Below, in pieces: positions 26,210 to 33,878 of a stretch of 34,955 nucleotides of DNA (position 1 is the stretch's first letter; each line of letters begins with the position of its first letter). The stretch lies in contig CALYAK010000015.1 of NCBI GenBank assembly GCA_944393505.1, positions 1 to 34,955 of the forward strand, given 5' to 3'. A program made the position numbers and the translations under genes. The DNA comes from an uncultured Clostridia bacterium. GTDB lineage: Bacteria > Bacillota > Clostridia > TANB77 > CAG-508. Under the pieces are notes generated by a model. That model searched no databases. It had not been told where the DNA came from and saw only the letters and a program-made list of their open reading frames with translations.

Positions 26210-26651
26210 ATGGATGAAGTAACAATTTATACAGATGGTGCATGCTCTCGGAAATCCAGGTCCTGGTGGATGGGGTGCAATTTTAATGTATCAAGACCAT
26301 AAAAAAGAAATTTCAGGATGCCAAAAAGATACAACCAATAACATAATGGAACTAACAGCTGTAATCGAAGGATTAAAACTTTTAAAACATCCTTGCAAAG
26401 TATCTTTGTATAGTGATAGTGCCTATGTTGTAAACGGTTTTTTACAAGGTTGGATCTATAACTGGATCAAAAAAGGATGGAAAACAGCAGATGGTTCTCC
26501 AGTAAAAAATAAAGAATTGTGGCAAGAATTATATCATCTTACTCAAACTCACGAAGTAAAATTTATCAAAGTAAAAGGACATGCTGATAATGAATTTAAT
26601 AATCGTTGTGATGAACTTGCTCGTGAAGCAATTTCATCAATTCGTTCTTAG
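26210..26651 (+). CDS. rnhA: Ribonuclease HI, requires one +1 shift at CGG
   Basis: Cuts the RNA strand of RNA-DNA hybrids. The gene starts at ATG 26210-26212, nine bases after GAGGAG. Frame zero gives [13 protein letters not shown], then CGG at 26249-26251, and would stop soon after without any homology. Skipping the C at 26249 gives [14 protein letters not shown] and the complete rest of the enzyme, in total 146 residues. All four catalytic acids are seen, but in two frames: Asp in YTDGA before the shift, then Glu in IMELTAV, Asp in YSDSAYV and Asp in RCDELAR after it. An ATG at 26235 opens the second frame but lacks the first Asp and a ribosome binding site. The enzyme can work only if the shift happens, or if the base is a sequence error. 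Confidence 0.9.
26249..26251 (+). other. Putative +1 recoding site, TCT-CGG (rnhA)
   Basis: Codons read GCA TGC TCT CGG AAA; skipping the C at 26249 gives GCA TGC TCT GGA AAT CCA, encoding the RNase HI motif ACSGNPGPGG. The surroundings are not a Gly run or a homopolymer, which makes an assembly artefact less likely. Confidence 0.8.
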
Positions 26652-26724
26652 AATTTTATTACTAGATATTTTAGATTAATGATATATCAAATTAAATAAA
26701 TATATATTTTTACTGTAAAATCGA

Positions 26725-26755
26725 AAAGAGCACCCAATCGGGTGCTCTTTCCTTT
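26725..26755. terminator. Terminator after rnhA
   Basis: Perfect 11-bp stem AAAGAGCACCC (26725-26735) / GGGTGCTCTTT (26740-26750), loop AATC, then CCTTT on the plus strand and A/T on the other. It probably serves rnhA and the convergent cassette. Confidence 0.85.
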
Positions 26756-26765
26756 ACTGATCATT

Positions 26766-27719
26766 TCACTTTTTATGCTCTTTTAGTACTTTCTCCAAAT
26801 CTTCTATCCTTAAGTTTGTCCCATAAAAGTCTTTTTTGGAACATCCTGCTCGTCCACCACCAGCACAGGCACATGCACAAGCACAACTTACGCAAGCACA
26901 AGCACAGCTAGAACGCGTATGGACATACGTAGTATGGTAATAATGACTTCCTCCAAATCCTCCGTGAGAATCATAGTCATCATCATCACTAACAAACAAC
27001 GCGCAAAGGACAATAATCACGAGGATTACAATCCCTGCAACAATGAGGAGTCCAAAAGGAGATATTCCACCTTCTGATCCACTTTCTTCTGTGTATTGCT
27101 CTTCTTCATTGGTCGTAAACACATCTAAGTTATATTGTACGGATGCGTTTAGCCGTTCTCCCATTTCCAAAGAGCCACTCCAAACAAGATAGTTTCCCTC
27201 CGTTCCTTGAGCTGTCGACTCTAGTACATTGTCACGATTCCATAGGATTTTGATTTCTTTGACTTCAATCTCATCAAACCATCCTGGTGTAAAGGAATAG
27301 CGGCAAATGTGCTCTTCCTCTTCAATCACATACATATAGGATTGATGGATACTATATTCAAATATAATGATCTCATTTTCGTGATATTCCCGATCAAAAT
27401 CAATTCGAATATAGGAACCATCCTCTGCCAAATAACGAATATCTTGAATATTATCGCTTAATGCTGTAATTTCATCGACATGCATATTGGGATTTCCGAT
27501 CTTTACCCAAGATAGAGGTCCTTCCGAAGTATCATCTAACACCTTCCATTCGATGTGATACCGGATATCCATTGTTCCATCCGGCCTCATGTCTACTTGA
27601 ATGGTATAATTCTGGATTTCGTCCAAAGGACCTCTTGCTTCTGCCTGAAGTGGTAGCAAGATTACCATTAGGCAGAAAGCGACTAAAATTTTTGAAAAAA
27701 GTCTTAGACCTCGTTTCAT
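26766..27719 (-). CDS. DUF2207-like membrane protein with Cys-Ala repeat tail, candidate radical SAM substrate
   Basis: 317 residues: signal peptide (1-28, cut near QAEA), an extracellular DUF2207-like beta domain (about 33-205; NYTIQVDMRPDGTMDI is typical), an acidic linker, a membrane helix (about 224-245), an acid patch (SDDDDYDSH), and a cytoplasmic-side tail with His and aromatic residues followed by CACACVSCACACACA, GGGRAGC and SKKDFYG. Eight Cys lie at 272, 274, 276, 279, 281, 283, 285 and 293. It is translationally coupled to the radical SAM gene: only four bases separate them, and the AGGAGG lies in the last codons of that gene. Such alternation of Cys and Ala next to a SPASM enzyme suggests a modified tail (inference). 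It uses CGG for Arg at three places and is GC-richer than its neighbours. Confidence 0.75.
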   Translation of the reverse strand: MKRGLRLFSKILVAFCLMVILLPLQAEARGPLDEIQNYTIQVDMRPDGTMDIRYHIEWKVLDDTSEGPLSWVKIGNPNMHVDEITALSDNIQDIRYLAEDGSYIRIDFDREYHENEIIIFEYSIHQSYMYVIEEEEHICRYSFTPGWFDEIEVKEIKILWNRDNVLESTAQGTEGNYLVWSGSLEMGERLNASVQYNLDVFTTNEEEQYTEESGSEGGISPFGLLIVAGIVILVIIVLCALFVSDDDDYDSHGGFGGSHYYHTTYVHTRSSCACACVSCACACACAGGGRAGCSKKDFYGTNLRIEDLEKVLKEHKK

Positions 27720-27723
27720 ATCC

Positions 27724-29079
27724 TCATTTCCTCCTAAGCGGGCATTCTTGTTTCATTTGGGCAGAATACTTTCTCTTGGCAACACACGCTTTCTTATTCC
27801 AAATCTTGTGCCAAGGATCTTTACGCATATCTCCTAGCACCTCTCCGTTTAGCCAACTCTGGCAGGGAATTACTTTTCCATCTGGTGCAATTGCCATATT
27901 GCTCAGGCATGCTCCACAAGAAGGAACGGTAAGTCTTAAACTCTGAATTTTATCTTCCGGTAACCATCCCGGAGAAGTAAAGCTGATTTCCATCTCTGCC
28001 TCTCGGCAAAACTCGGTTGCCTCTTGCAAGATTGCAAACAGCTCATCTTGAGATAGTTGCGTCTTCTTGGATGCTTCTTTTTCCGCATTTCCTGTCACAA
28101 TCAAACCAGAGCAAGTTACATAACGAACTCCCAGATCCTTCAGGAAGTGAAGGGTTTGTGCATAATCTCTGTTAATGGTACAAAGCGGTGTGTTTACACT
28201 AACGTTTAGTCCTGCTGCAATCGCATTTTGGATTCCACATACAGTGCATACATAGTTTTCCGCTCCCACTAGTTGGTTATGTTCTTTCAACTTATTGGAA
28301 TACAGCGTGATTTGGACACTATCCAAACTTGCTCGATGCAAACGTTCACATAGGTCTTGGCTTAGAAATACGCCATTGGTATTGAGTCTGGTTACAAACC
28401 ATTTTGCATAATGGATTAGTTCAACCAGATCGCTCCGCATTGTTGGCTCACCTCCAGTAAAGGTGAGCTGTGGAATTCCTGCTTCTTTGCATTTGTCAAT
28501 AATTTTCTTCCATTCTTGCGTGGACAATTCTTGAACTTCCGCCTGCTTTTGTCCGCAAGCATAGCAATGCAAACATTTTTGATTGCAGTTCCACTTCCCA
28601 TCCTTTGTCATAGCACTGATCATCAGATCCATTCGATGGGGTGCTTTCATATGGGGAGCATATTCTCCCAAGGTCATATAGCCAATTTCCTCTTGCGGTT
28701 CTTTCCCATAGGCGATATCGCACAAAGTTGAAATAATCCTCCAAAGATCCTCTTCCAACCTTTCTTCTGCGATCCGCGGATAAATTTTTTCCACTTCATC
28801 CATCGTTCGGTATACAATGTGTCTTAAATCTTCTTCGTCAATCTCCTTTCCATGGTAGGCATTTAGCTCCTCCAAAAAGGAAGCAAGCAAAATCGCCCAA
28901 GATGTGTTGATGGGTATGATGTCACTTCCATTCAGAATGACAACGCTAGGGACGTTCCTCAGACTGAACTTTGGCGGGACCAAGTGTATCCGGACAGCGC
29001 CGGGTCCATCTGGATTGAGTGTAGCATGCACTACTCCCCGCATTTTTCGAGCACAGTACAAGAGCTCTTTTGGATTCAT
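27724..29079 (-). CDS. Radical SAM/SPASM domain protein
   Basis: Radical S-adenosylmethionine enzyme of the type that matures peptides or proteins. 451 residues. N-terminal region (1-150) without clear motif; the stretch NGSDIIPINTSWAILLASFL (about 50-69) may be a PqqD-like peptide-binding domain. The radical core has CNQKCLHC (Cys 165, 169, 172) for the 4Fe-4S cluster and LTFTGGEPTMRSDL. The C-terminal SPASM region has Cys in CGACLSN, VIPCQSW, KKACVAKR and QECPL for extra clusters. Strong AAGGAGGAG before ATG 29077-29079. Its partner is the coupled Cys-Ala-tail protein downstream. Codon use (CTG, AGC, GGC, five Arg-CGG) and GC content differ from all flanking genes. The target is inference. 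Confidence 0.88.
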   Translation of the reverse strand: MNPKELLYCARKMRGVVHATLNPDGPGAVRIHLVPPKFSLRNVPSVVILNGSDIIPINTSWAILLASFLEELNAYHGKEIDEEDLRHIVYRTMDEVEKIYPRIAEERLEEDLWRIISTLCDIAYGKEPQEEIGYMTLGEYAPHMKAPHRMDLMISAMTKDGKWNCNQKCLHCYACGQKQAEVQELSTQEWKKIIDKCKEAGIPQLTFTGGEPTMRSDLVELIHYAKWFVTRLNTNGVFLSQDLCERLHRASLDSVQITLYSNKLKEHNQLVGAENYVCTVCGIQNAIAAGLNVSVNTPLCTINRDYAQTLHFLKDLGVRYVTCSGLIVTGNAEKEASKKTQLSQDELFAILQEATEFCREAEMEISFTSPGWLPEDKIQSLRLTVPSCGACLSNMAIAPDGKVIPCQSWLNGEVLGDMRKDPWHKIWNKKACVAKRKYSAQMKQECPLRRK

Positions 29080-29172
29080 ATAATCTCCTCCTTTAGCAAT
29101 GTCAGTAACTTCTAGAATAACTGGTAGCTTTTAGATCATCTACCAAATTCTATTCAAAAAATCACTGTTTCC

Positions 29173-29201
29173 ATTATATCTTATTTTACATAAAGTTTCA
29201 A
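29173..29201 (-). promoter_or_regulatory. Sigma-A promoter of the radical SAM cassette
   Basis: Minus strand: TTGAAA (29196-29201), 17 bases, TATAAT (29173-29178). Leader about 90 bases with a small hairpin (GGTAG/CTACC). Confidence 0.7.
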
Positions 29202-29210
29202 TTCATTCAC

Positions 29211-29255
29211 AAAAAAGAGAAGGATTACGGAAAATATCGTAATCCTTCTCTTTTT
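29211..29255 (-). terminator. Terminator of the secD-secF operon
   Basis: Perfect 18-bp stem AAAAAGAGAAGGATTACG (29212-29229) with 29238-29255, ending in U residues on the minus strand; the secF stop lies at its edge. The core GATTACG recurs in the hairpins at 413-455 and 11486-11530. Confidence 0.85.
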
Positions 29256-29931
29256 ATTCTTCTTTTTCTTTTTTCTTATCTTCGTTCTCTTCTGCTTCTC
29301 TTGTCACCTTTAATTTTTTGAATCGATTTTCAAAGAATATGGTGATTACTCCTGCTGCGATAAACTCGACAGTTAAGATCTCTGCAATGATATAGGAATT
29401 AATGGTAAGTCCAGTAATTTCGATTGCTGTAAATAATAGAATCACTGCTAATAAAATGGTTAAAAATGTTTCAAGACCAACTTTTATTGCTCCTAGCTTA
29501 TGATAAACAATCATTTCATAAGCAACTAGTCCAATCACAAAGATTAAAATCGTTGGTATATATGGAAGAACAACATCTTTTAATTCTGCCGCAGGTAAAT
29601 CTGATATCACAAAGTCCTCTGTTGTATTTTCTAATTCATATTTTTGATTAATGGCTTCATTTAGTTTCTCGATTTGTTCATCACTTACTTCTCTAGTTGT
29701 GATCGATAATACATCTTCAAAAGGTCTTAATTTTTCTAGTCTTACTTTTTGATCTCCAAAAACTTCATTAGTTATTTCTCTTGCTTCCTCCAAGGTAAAA
29801 TCTTTTCCAATATAGATCGTTACTTTTTTGGAATCTGTATATTCTAATCCAAGATTAAATCCTGTTGTAAAAATCATAATGGTTCCAATCACTAGTAGGA
29901 TCGCAATAATTGCTCTTATTATCTTCTTCAT
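29254..29931 (-). CDS. secF: SecF-like protein export subunit, shortened
   Basis: Partner of SecD that helps pull exported proteins across the membrane by using the proton gradient. 225 residues against about 290-320 usually. Seen: first helix (4-26), FNLGLEYTDSKKVTIYIG as a weak form of the SecF start motif, periplasmic P1 domain (about 35-110), then only three further helices (about 120-142, 148-178, 182-205) and a charged Glu/Lys tail. The conserved helices with the 'DTVVIFDRIREN' type motif are absent. The call depends much on its position 39 bases after secD. ATG start. Confidence 0.78.
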   Translation of the reverse strand: MKKIIRAIIAILLVIGTIMIFTTGFNLGLEYTDSKKVTIYIGKDFTLEEAREITNEVFGDQKVRLEKLRPFEDVLSITTREVSDEQIEKLNEAINQKYELENTTEDFVISDLPAAELKDVVLPYIPTILIFVIGLVAYEMIVYHKLGAIKVGLETFLTILLAVILLFTAIEITGLTINSYIIAEILTVEFIAAGVITIFFENRFKKLKVTREAEENEDKKKEKEE

Positions 29932-29970
29932 ATTATCTCTTCTCCTATTTTTCTTTTTGCTGTTTCTCCT

Positions 29971-31356
29971 TTATTTTCTTGTTCCTAACACGAGTGTTCT
30001 TAATACAGTTGCAATAAATAGCATGATTACAAGGATTCCCCAGAATAACGTCATAGCAAAGCTATAGATCGGAAGCCATCCCATAAAACAAAGCACTATG
30101 CTAAGTATTAATACTGGAAGAAGAACCTTTGCTGTTGTAAACATTCCCTCTTTTAATTTTTTCTTTACTTCTACTTCTTCCTCACCCTTTTGCTGATCTT
30201 TTAATACAATCATCATCGAAAGATAGCCAAGAACCATGGTTACTAGAATCGCACCAATTGCTTCTGCTGTTAAGATAACATTGGTATATCGAATCACAAT
30301 TAGTAAGGTTGCTAAAATTCCAACTAAAGTAAGAATTGCTAAAATTCCGTTTTTGTGATAACGATAGATTAGATAAATTGCTAAAATAGCTGCAATAACT
30401 CCTGCTGCTATTAGCATTTTTTGAATTTGTGCATTCGTAATGCTTAAACTTGTATAAACATTTTCATCTACTTCATAAATAAGTGGTAAAGGCTCTTTAT
30501 CAATAATAACAGCAAAATTAGAAGCCTGTGTTAAATAGTCTTGTAATTCGGATGTGTCTGTTGTTTCTTGTCCTACCGTTAGTTGCAAACTACCAGTTGT
30601 AATTTCTTCTGAGAAAGTTGTTTCAATTAAATCATTTTCATCAATTCGAATAATGACATTCTTTTCGACACTGTTTCCTTCTTCCTCTGTTGTTTCTACA
30701 TAAGTCTTCGATATTTCTCTTAGTTTTTCTGCTCCTTCTTTATCAAATTCAATATTTAAGAAAGCAAGCATACCTCCAAGTGATCCAGAAGTATATTGTA
30801 CATTTGCATCTTTTACTCTAGCATTATCAATTAAAACTTCTTCTGTTTCAGCATCGACAATTTGAAAAACGCCTCTTTCTACAATAACGCTACTGATTGT
30901 ATCAGTATAAGTACTATCTAAGACATTAATATGGATTTTTCCGGTAGTCTTGTCCAATTTAATGGTATAATACGATTCCGTACTAATTTCATTCAATCTT
31001 TTTCGAATGATCTCTTTTGCTTTTTCAAAATTCTCTTCTGTCATCATTTCTTGCGTATTGCCTGTTTGTTCCTCTGTTCCATTTGCATTTGTGTCTGTTT
31101 CTGTTGTTTCTTCGGAAGTAGCTTCTTCCCCTGCATTTTCAGTATTTTCGCTCTCTGTTCCAGTTTCCGTTTCTACTACATCTTGTGGCTTTAAGACAAT
31201 GCTACGATGCCCTGTCACGCCATCTCCTAAAAGATAGGATGGGATTTGGTCTTCATATTGATAAATTCCTTTCTGATAAAGCCCACCAAACGATAAAATG
31301 GAAAGCAAAATGATAATTCCTATTACGAGTGTTACCTTTAGTCCTTTATTTTTCAC
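29971..31356 (-). CDS. secD: SecD-like protein export subunit, divergent
   Basis: Membrane subunit of the Sec auxiliary complex. 461 residues: first helix (7-27), an acidic Thr/Glu-rich linker (about 60-105), a P1/head-like domain from EENFEKAKEIIRKRLNEIS (typical SecD 'iirrRvn..g') through SLGGMLAFLNIEFDKEGAEKL, and five C-terminal helices. The usual DLxGG motif after the first helix is replaced by VTGHRSIVLKP, and the TM4-type motif 'ANVLIFERI' is missing. GTG start at 31354-31356 with AGGAGG upstream. The neighbours (HD protein and TIGR04086) resemble the yajC/yrzE/secDF neighbourhood of other Firmicutes. Confidence 0.8.
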   Translation of the reverse strand: MKNKGLKVTLVIGIIILLSILSFGGLYQKGIYQYEDQIPSYLLGDGVTGHRSIVLKPQDVVETETGTESENTENAGEEATSEETTETDTNANGTEEQTGNTQEMMTEENFEKAKEIIRKRLNEISTESYYTIKLDKTTGKIHINVLDSTYTDTISSVIVERGVFQIVDAETEEVLIDNARVKDANVQYTSGSLGGMLAFLNIEFDKEGAEKLREISKTYVETTEEEGNSVEKNVIIRIDENDLIETTFSEEITTGSLQLTVGQETTDTSELQDYLTQASNFAVIIDKEPLPLIYEVDENVYTSLSITNAQIQKMLIAAGVIAAILAIYLIYRYHKNGILAILTLVGILATLLIVIRYTNVILTAEAIGAILVTMVLGYLSMMIVLKDQQKGEEEVEVKKKLKEGMFTTAKVLLPVLILSIVLCFMGWLPIYSFAMTLFWGILVIMLFIATVLRTLVLGTRK

Positions 31357-31375
31357 AATAATTCCTCCTATTTTT

Positions 31376-32035
31376 CTACAATAATTTTGTTCCGTTGATT
31401 ACTAATTCAAACCAAATTCCTAAATATTTTGCTGCATATTTGCTCATCATGGTTCGTTCCATAAAGATTTCAAAATAATCTAATACCGGAGAGATCTCCG
31501 TATCAATTGTTAAACTTAAAACCACTTTTCTTTCTTCTTTTAAAATTTGAAAATCTGCATTTGTTACTGCATAGTTTACTTGATCGTGTTTATCAAATGT
31601 CGACATGTTAGGGTTGGAAACACGATCTCTATGCACATCAGATTTATCTGCTAAAATTAAAGCTGCTGAAATATCACTTACTGCTGTTCCGGTTTGTTCA
31701 TCATGGTTTCCAATTGCCATCATGATTTCCGTTCTAGACTTTACATCCATTCCCATTTCTTTTAGTAATTGATATGCTAAAATTGCTCCTGTATGAGCAT
31801 GATCTACTCGATTTACTCCATTTCCAATATCATGCAAATATCCTGCAATTCTAGCAAGTTCAATACGTTCTTGTGGATATCCTAATACCTCTAAAACTTT
31901 TGCTGCCCTTTCGGAAACAATTGAGATGTGGCGAATCGAATGCTCGGTATATCCTAAAGCATCTAATTGTCTCTGAGCACTTAAGATCAATTCTTTTATT
32001 TCTTCATTGTTTTTAATGTCCTCTATCGTTATCAT
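31376..32035 (-). CDS. HD domain hydrolase
   Basis: Predicted metal-dependent phosphohydrolase of 219 residues. HD motif pieces are clear: His in HSIRHISIVSERAAKV, the His-Asp pair in AGYLHDIGNGVNRVDHAHTG, His in AIGNHDEQTG and Asp in ILADKSDVHRDRV. The substrate is unknown. I choose ATG 32033-32035 (MITIEDIK), preceded by AGGAGG; a longer in-frame start to 32068 has no ribosome binding site. Lies 19 bases before secD, so probably in the same operon. Confidence 0.85.
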   Translation of the reverse strand: MITIEDIKNNEEIKELILSAQRQLDALGYTEHSIRHISIVSERAAKVLEVLGYPQERIELARIAGYLHDIGNGVNRVDHAHTGAILAYQLLKEMGMDVKSRTEIMMAIGNHDEQTGTAVSDISAALILADKSDVHRDRVSNPNMSTFDKHDQVNYAVTNADFQILKEERKVVLSLTIDTEISPVLDYFEIFMERTMMSKYAAKYLGIWFELVINGTKLL

Positions 32036-32124
32036 ATTTTTCCTCCTATGTAAAGCATGGTGTCCCATGTCTTGCTAAATTTTATATTAAATCCATAAAA
32101 ATAGCAAGATTTTTACCAAATTAT

Positions 32125-32518
32125 TTACTTTGTTTTGGCAAAATTTACCCCTAAAATTCCGTCCTAGCATTCCAGTTAAAATTGCTGCTAAAAGCATAAT
32201 TGCTGTTTGCATGGTAAATCCCATTCCATCAATAAAAATACTGGAAAGTATCCACAAAACCAAAAGATAGATTCCTCCTACCATCCCTCCATTCACAATT
32301 CCATTTTTCTGATTTTTCTTTGCGGTAAACATACTTCCAATTAAAATGCAAACAGAAGAAAGTAAGATAATAATTGGACGTGTCGTACTTTCTTGAATAT
32401 CCGTATTAACTAATAAAATTGAAAAACCTAATAACAAAATAACAGACAGAACAAGTGCGATTCCACTTCCCATACATAAGTTTTTTAAACTTTTTCTATT
32501 CATTCGTTGTTTTTCCAT
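32125..32518 (-). CDS. TIGR04086/YrzE-like membrane protein, ends after a +1 shift at CGG
   Basis: Small membrane protein of unknown function with four helices, typically encoded near yajC/secDF. 130 residues with the shift. The start is ATG 32516-32518 (MEKQRMNRK), six bases after GGGAGG. The helices are followed by AAILTGMLG and then CGG (32159-32161). Reading CGG as Arg gives RNFRGKFCQNKVNNLV, a C-terminus unlike the family. Skipping the C gives GILGVNFAKTK and a TAA at 32125-32127, so the end reads GMLGGILGVN plus a Lys tail, as I remember it from TIGR04086 proteins. The zero-frame stop would be at 32087. Confidence 0.8.
32159..32161 (-). other. Putative +1 recoding site, GGA-CGG (TIGR04086 gene)
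   Basis: Codons read ATG CTA GGA CGG AAT TTT; skipping the C at 32161 gives GGA ATT TTA GGG GTA AAT TTT. The +1 frame is short (11 codons) but matches the family's C-terminal GG-I-x-GVN motif. Confidence 0.7.
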
Positions 32519-32644
32519 AAAGAACCTCCCCATTTAATCTTTCTTTTTTATCATTTACTCATATTCCTAATCTATTCGTATTTAAGAAAAAAATACCTAG
32601 CAAATTTCGTCGTTTTCCAATTTTTCCTTCTCTTCGTTAAGTAG

Positions 32645-32674
32645 TTGCCATTGAATTCCTTTTTGTGATATAAT
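32645..32674 (+). promoter_or_regulatory. Sigma-A promoter of the 179-residue HD protein
   Basis: TTGCCA (32645-32650), 18 bases, TATAAT (32669-32674) with an extended TGA just ahead of it. Confidence 0.65.
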
Positions 32675-32712
32675 GATAAGTGAATACATAAGATAGATAA
32701 AGAAGGGTTTTT

Positions 32713-33252
32713 ATGAAACTAGAAACGCAAATCAAGCTTGAAAAAGATTTAGAATTTCAAGAAATTATACAGGATTTAATTCAAAATCCTACTGTTCAAG
32801 AAATGAAAAATTTTAGACAGCATTTTGATACAAGTTGCTATGAGCATTGCTATCTTGCTGCATACTATTGTTATCGTATTAGCAAAAAGTTTCACTTAGA
32901 TTATCGCTCTGCAACACGAGCTGCTATGCTTCATGATCTTTTCCTTTATGATTGGAGACAGAAAACAGATCGTCATGGACTTCATGCTTTTACCCATGGA
33001 AGAACAGCTTGCGAAAATGCTTGTAAGTTATTTGAATTAAATGAAAAAGAAAAAGATATCATTCAAAAACATATGTGGCCAGTAACACCAGCTCTTCCAA
33101 AATCAAGAGAGGCTTTTCTTTTAACTTTCGTTGATAAATACTGTGCTATTCAAGAATCGCTAGAGGGAGCGAAGTTGCAAACTCTACCAAAAAGACTTTA
33201 CCGTTATGCCTATGTTTTCTTTACCGTTATTCTATTAAAAAAGTTTTGGTAA
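32713..33252 (+). CDS. HD domain protein (putative phosphohydrolase)
   Basis: 179-residue soluble protein with HD-type motifs: CYEHCYLAAYYCY (first His), AAMLHDLFLYDW (His-Asp pair), HAFTHGRTA, IIQKHMWPVTP and FVDKYCAIQE (last Asp). Proteins of this length and pattern are common in Clostridia; no substrate is known. It is one of few plus-strand genes here and has its own promoter and terminator. Confidence 0.85.
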   Translation: MKLETQIKLEKDLEFQEIIQDLIQNPTVQEMKNFRQHFDTSCYEHCYLAAYYCYRISKKFHLDYRSATRAAMLHDLFLYDWRQKTDRHGLHAFTHGRTACENACKLFELNEKEKDIIQKHMWPVTPALPKSREAFLLTFVDKYCAIQESLEGAKLQTLPKRLYRYAYVFFTVILLKKFW

Positions 33253-33265
33253 ACCAAACAAACTT

Positions 33266-33301
33266 AAAAGAACAGAGGAATATCCCCCTGTTCTTTTTTA
33301 C
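33266..33301. terminator. Terminator after the HD protein gene
   Basis: 10-bp stem AAAAGAACAG (33266-33275) / CTGTTCTTTT (33288-33297), followed by T residues. It lies between convergent genes. Confidence 0.75.
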
Positions 33302-33820
33302 GATTCTTTCAATTTTTGAATTTCTTCTTCACTTAAGCCAGTTAATTTTGCAATTAAATGTATCTCCATTTTCTCTTGTAACATCTTTTTGGCTATTTCT
33401 TCTTTCTCTTTCTGTTTTCCTTCTTCTCTTCCAATTTTGATTCCTCTTTCTTCTCCGATTGCAATTCCTTCTCTTTTTCCCATTCCTTTTAATGATGCTT
33501 CATCATGAAGTGCTTTTTCCCTCCACCATGCGATCCTTTGCATTTCTTCTTCTTCACTCATTTGATTTAGTTTTTTATTTGCTTCTTGTAATTCTTCATT
33601 CTCTTTCATTGCCTCTCTCACCCTTTCTGATTTTGGGTTATCGATGAAAAACAGCCAATCTAACAGCTCATCGTCCTCATTCTCTTTCCCCTTGATTTTA
33701 TTTAATTCTAGTATATGGATTTCTAACTTATCTGTCAAAATCTTTTTTCTTTCTTTTTCCTCAATTATCTTCCATTCTGTATGGTATCCTAACTCTTCTA
33801 TCCCTTTTAGTTCAAATTTT
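33298..33820 (-). pseudogene. 3' remnant of an Rpn/PD-(D/E)XK nuclease transposase-like gene
   Basis: The readable frame carries the C-terminal half of this family: ILTDKLEIHILEL (the usual 'lTDkleIHflEL'), a DWLFFIDNP segment, then the helical, Glu/Lys-rich tail with repeated GxEEG units and LTGLSEEEIQKL at the end. In frame, it extends upstream of the TTG at 33736-33738 as GIEELGYHTEWKIIEE, without any start codon. The N-terminal catalytic PD-(D/E)XK part (about 150-200 residues) is gone. The frame runs into a 19-bp inverted repeat directly after the second glycine-rich gene. I read it as a decayed remnant. Confidence 0.75.
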
Positions 33821-33822
33821 CT

Positions 33823-33869
33823 ATAGAAAGAAGAGAGAAATAAATAAACAATTTCTCTCTTCTTTCTAT
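33823..33869. repeat. Perfect 19-bp inverted repeat downstream of the second glycine-rich gene
   Basis: ATAGAAAGAAGAGAGAAAT (33823-33841) and its exact complement (33851-33869), 9-base loop, ten bases after the stop of the surface protein gene. It may act as its terminator, although no U-run follows, or mark the junction where the Rpn-type gene was cut. Confidence 0.7.
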
Positions 33870-33878
33870 TCTCAAAAC

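Noticed and set aside
26249..26251. Reassignment of CGG to another amino acid as a normal triplet
   Set aside because: A changed triplet meaning would not restore frame; every site needs a +1 move.
26235..26651. rnhA starting at ATG 26235
   Set aside because: It would lack the first catalytic Asp and has no ribosome binding site, whereas ATG 26210 has GAGGAG.
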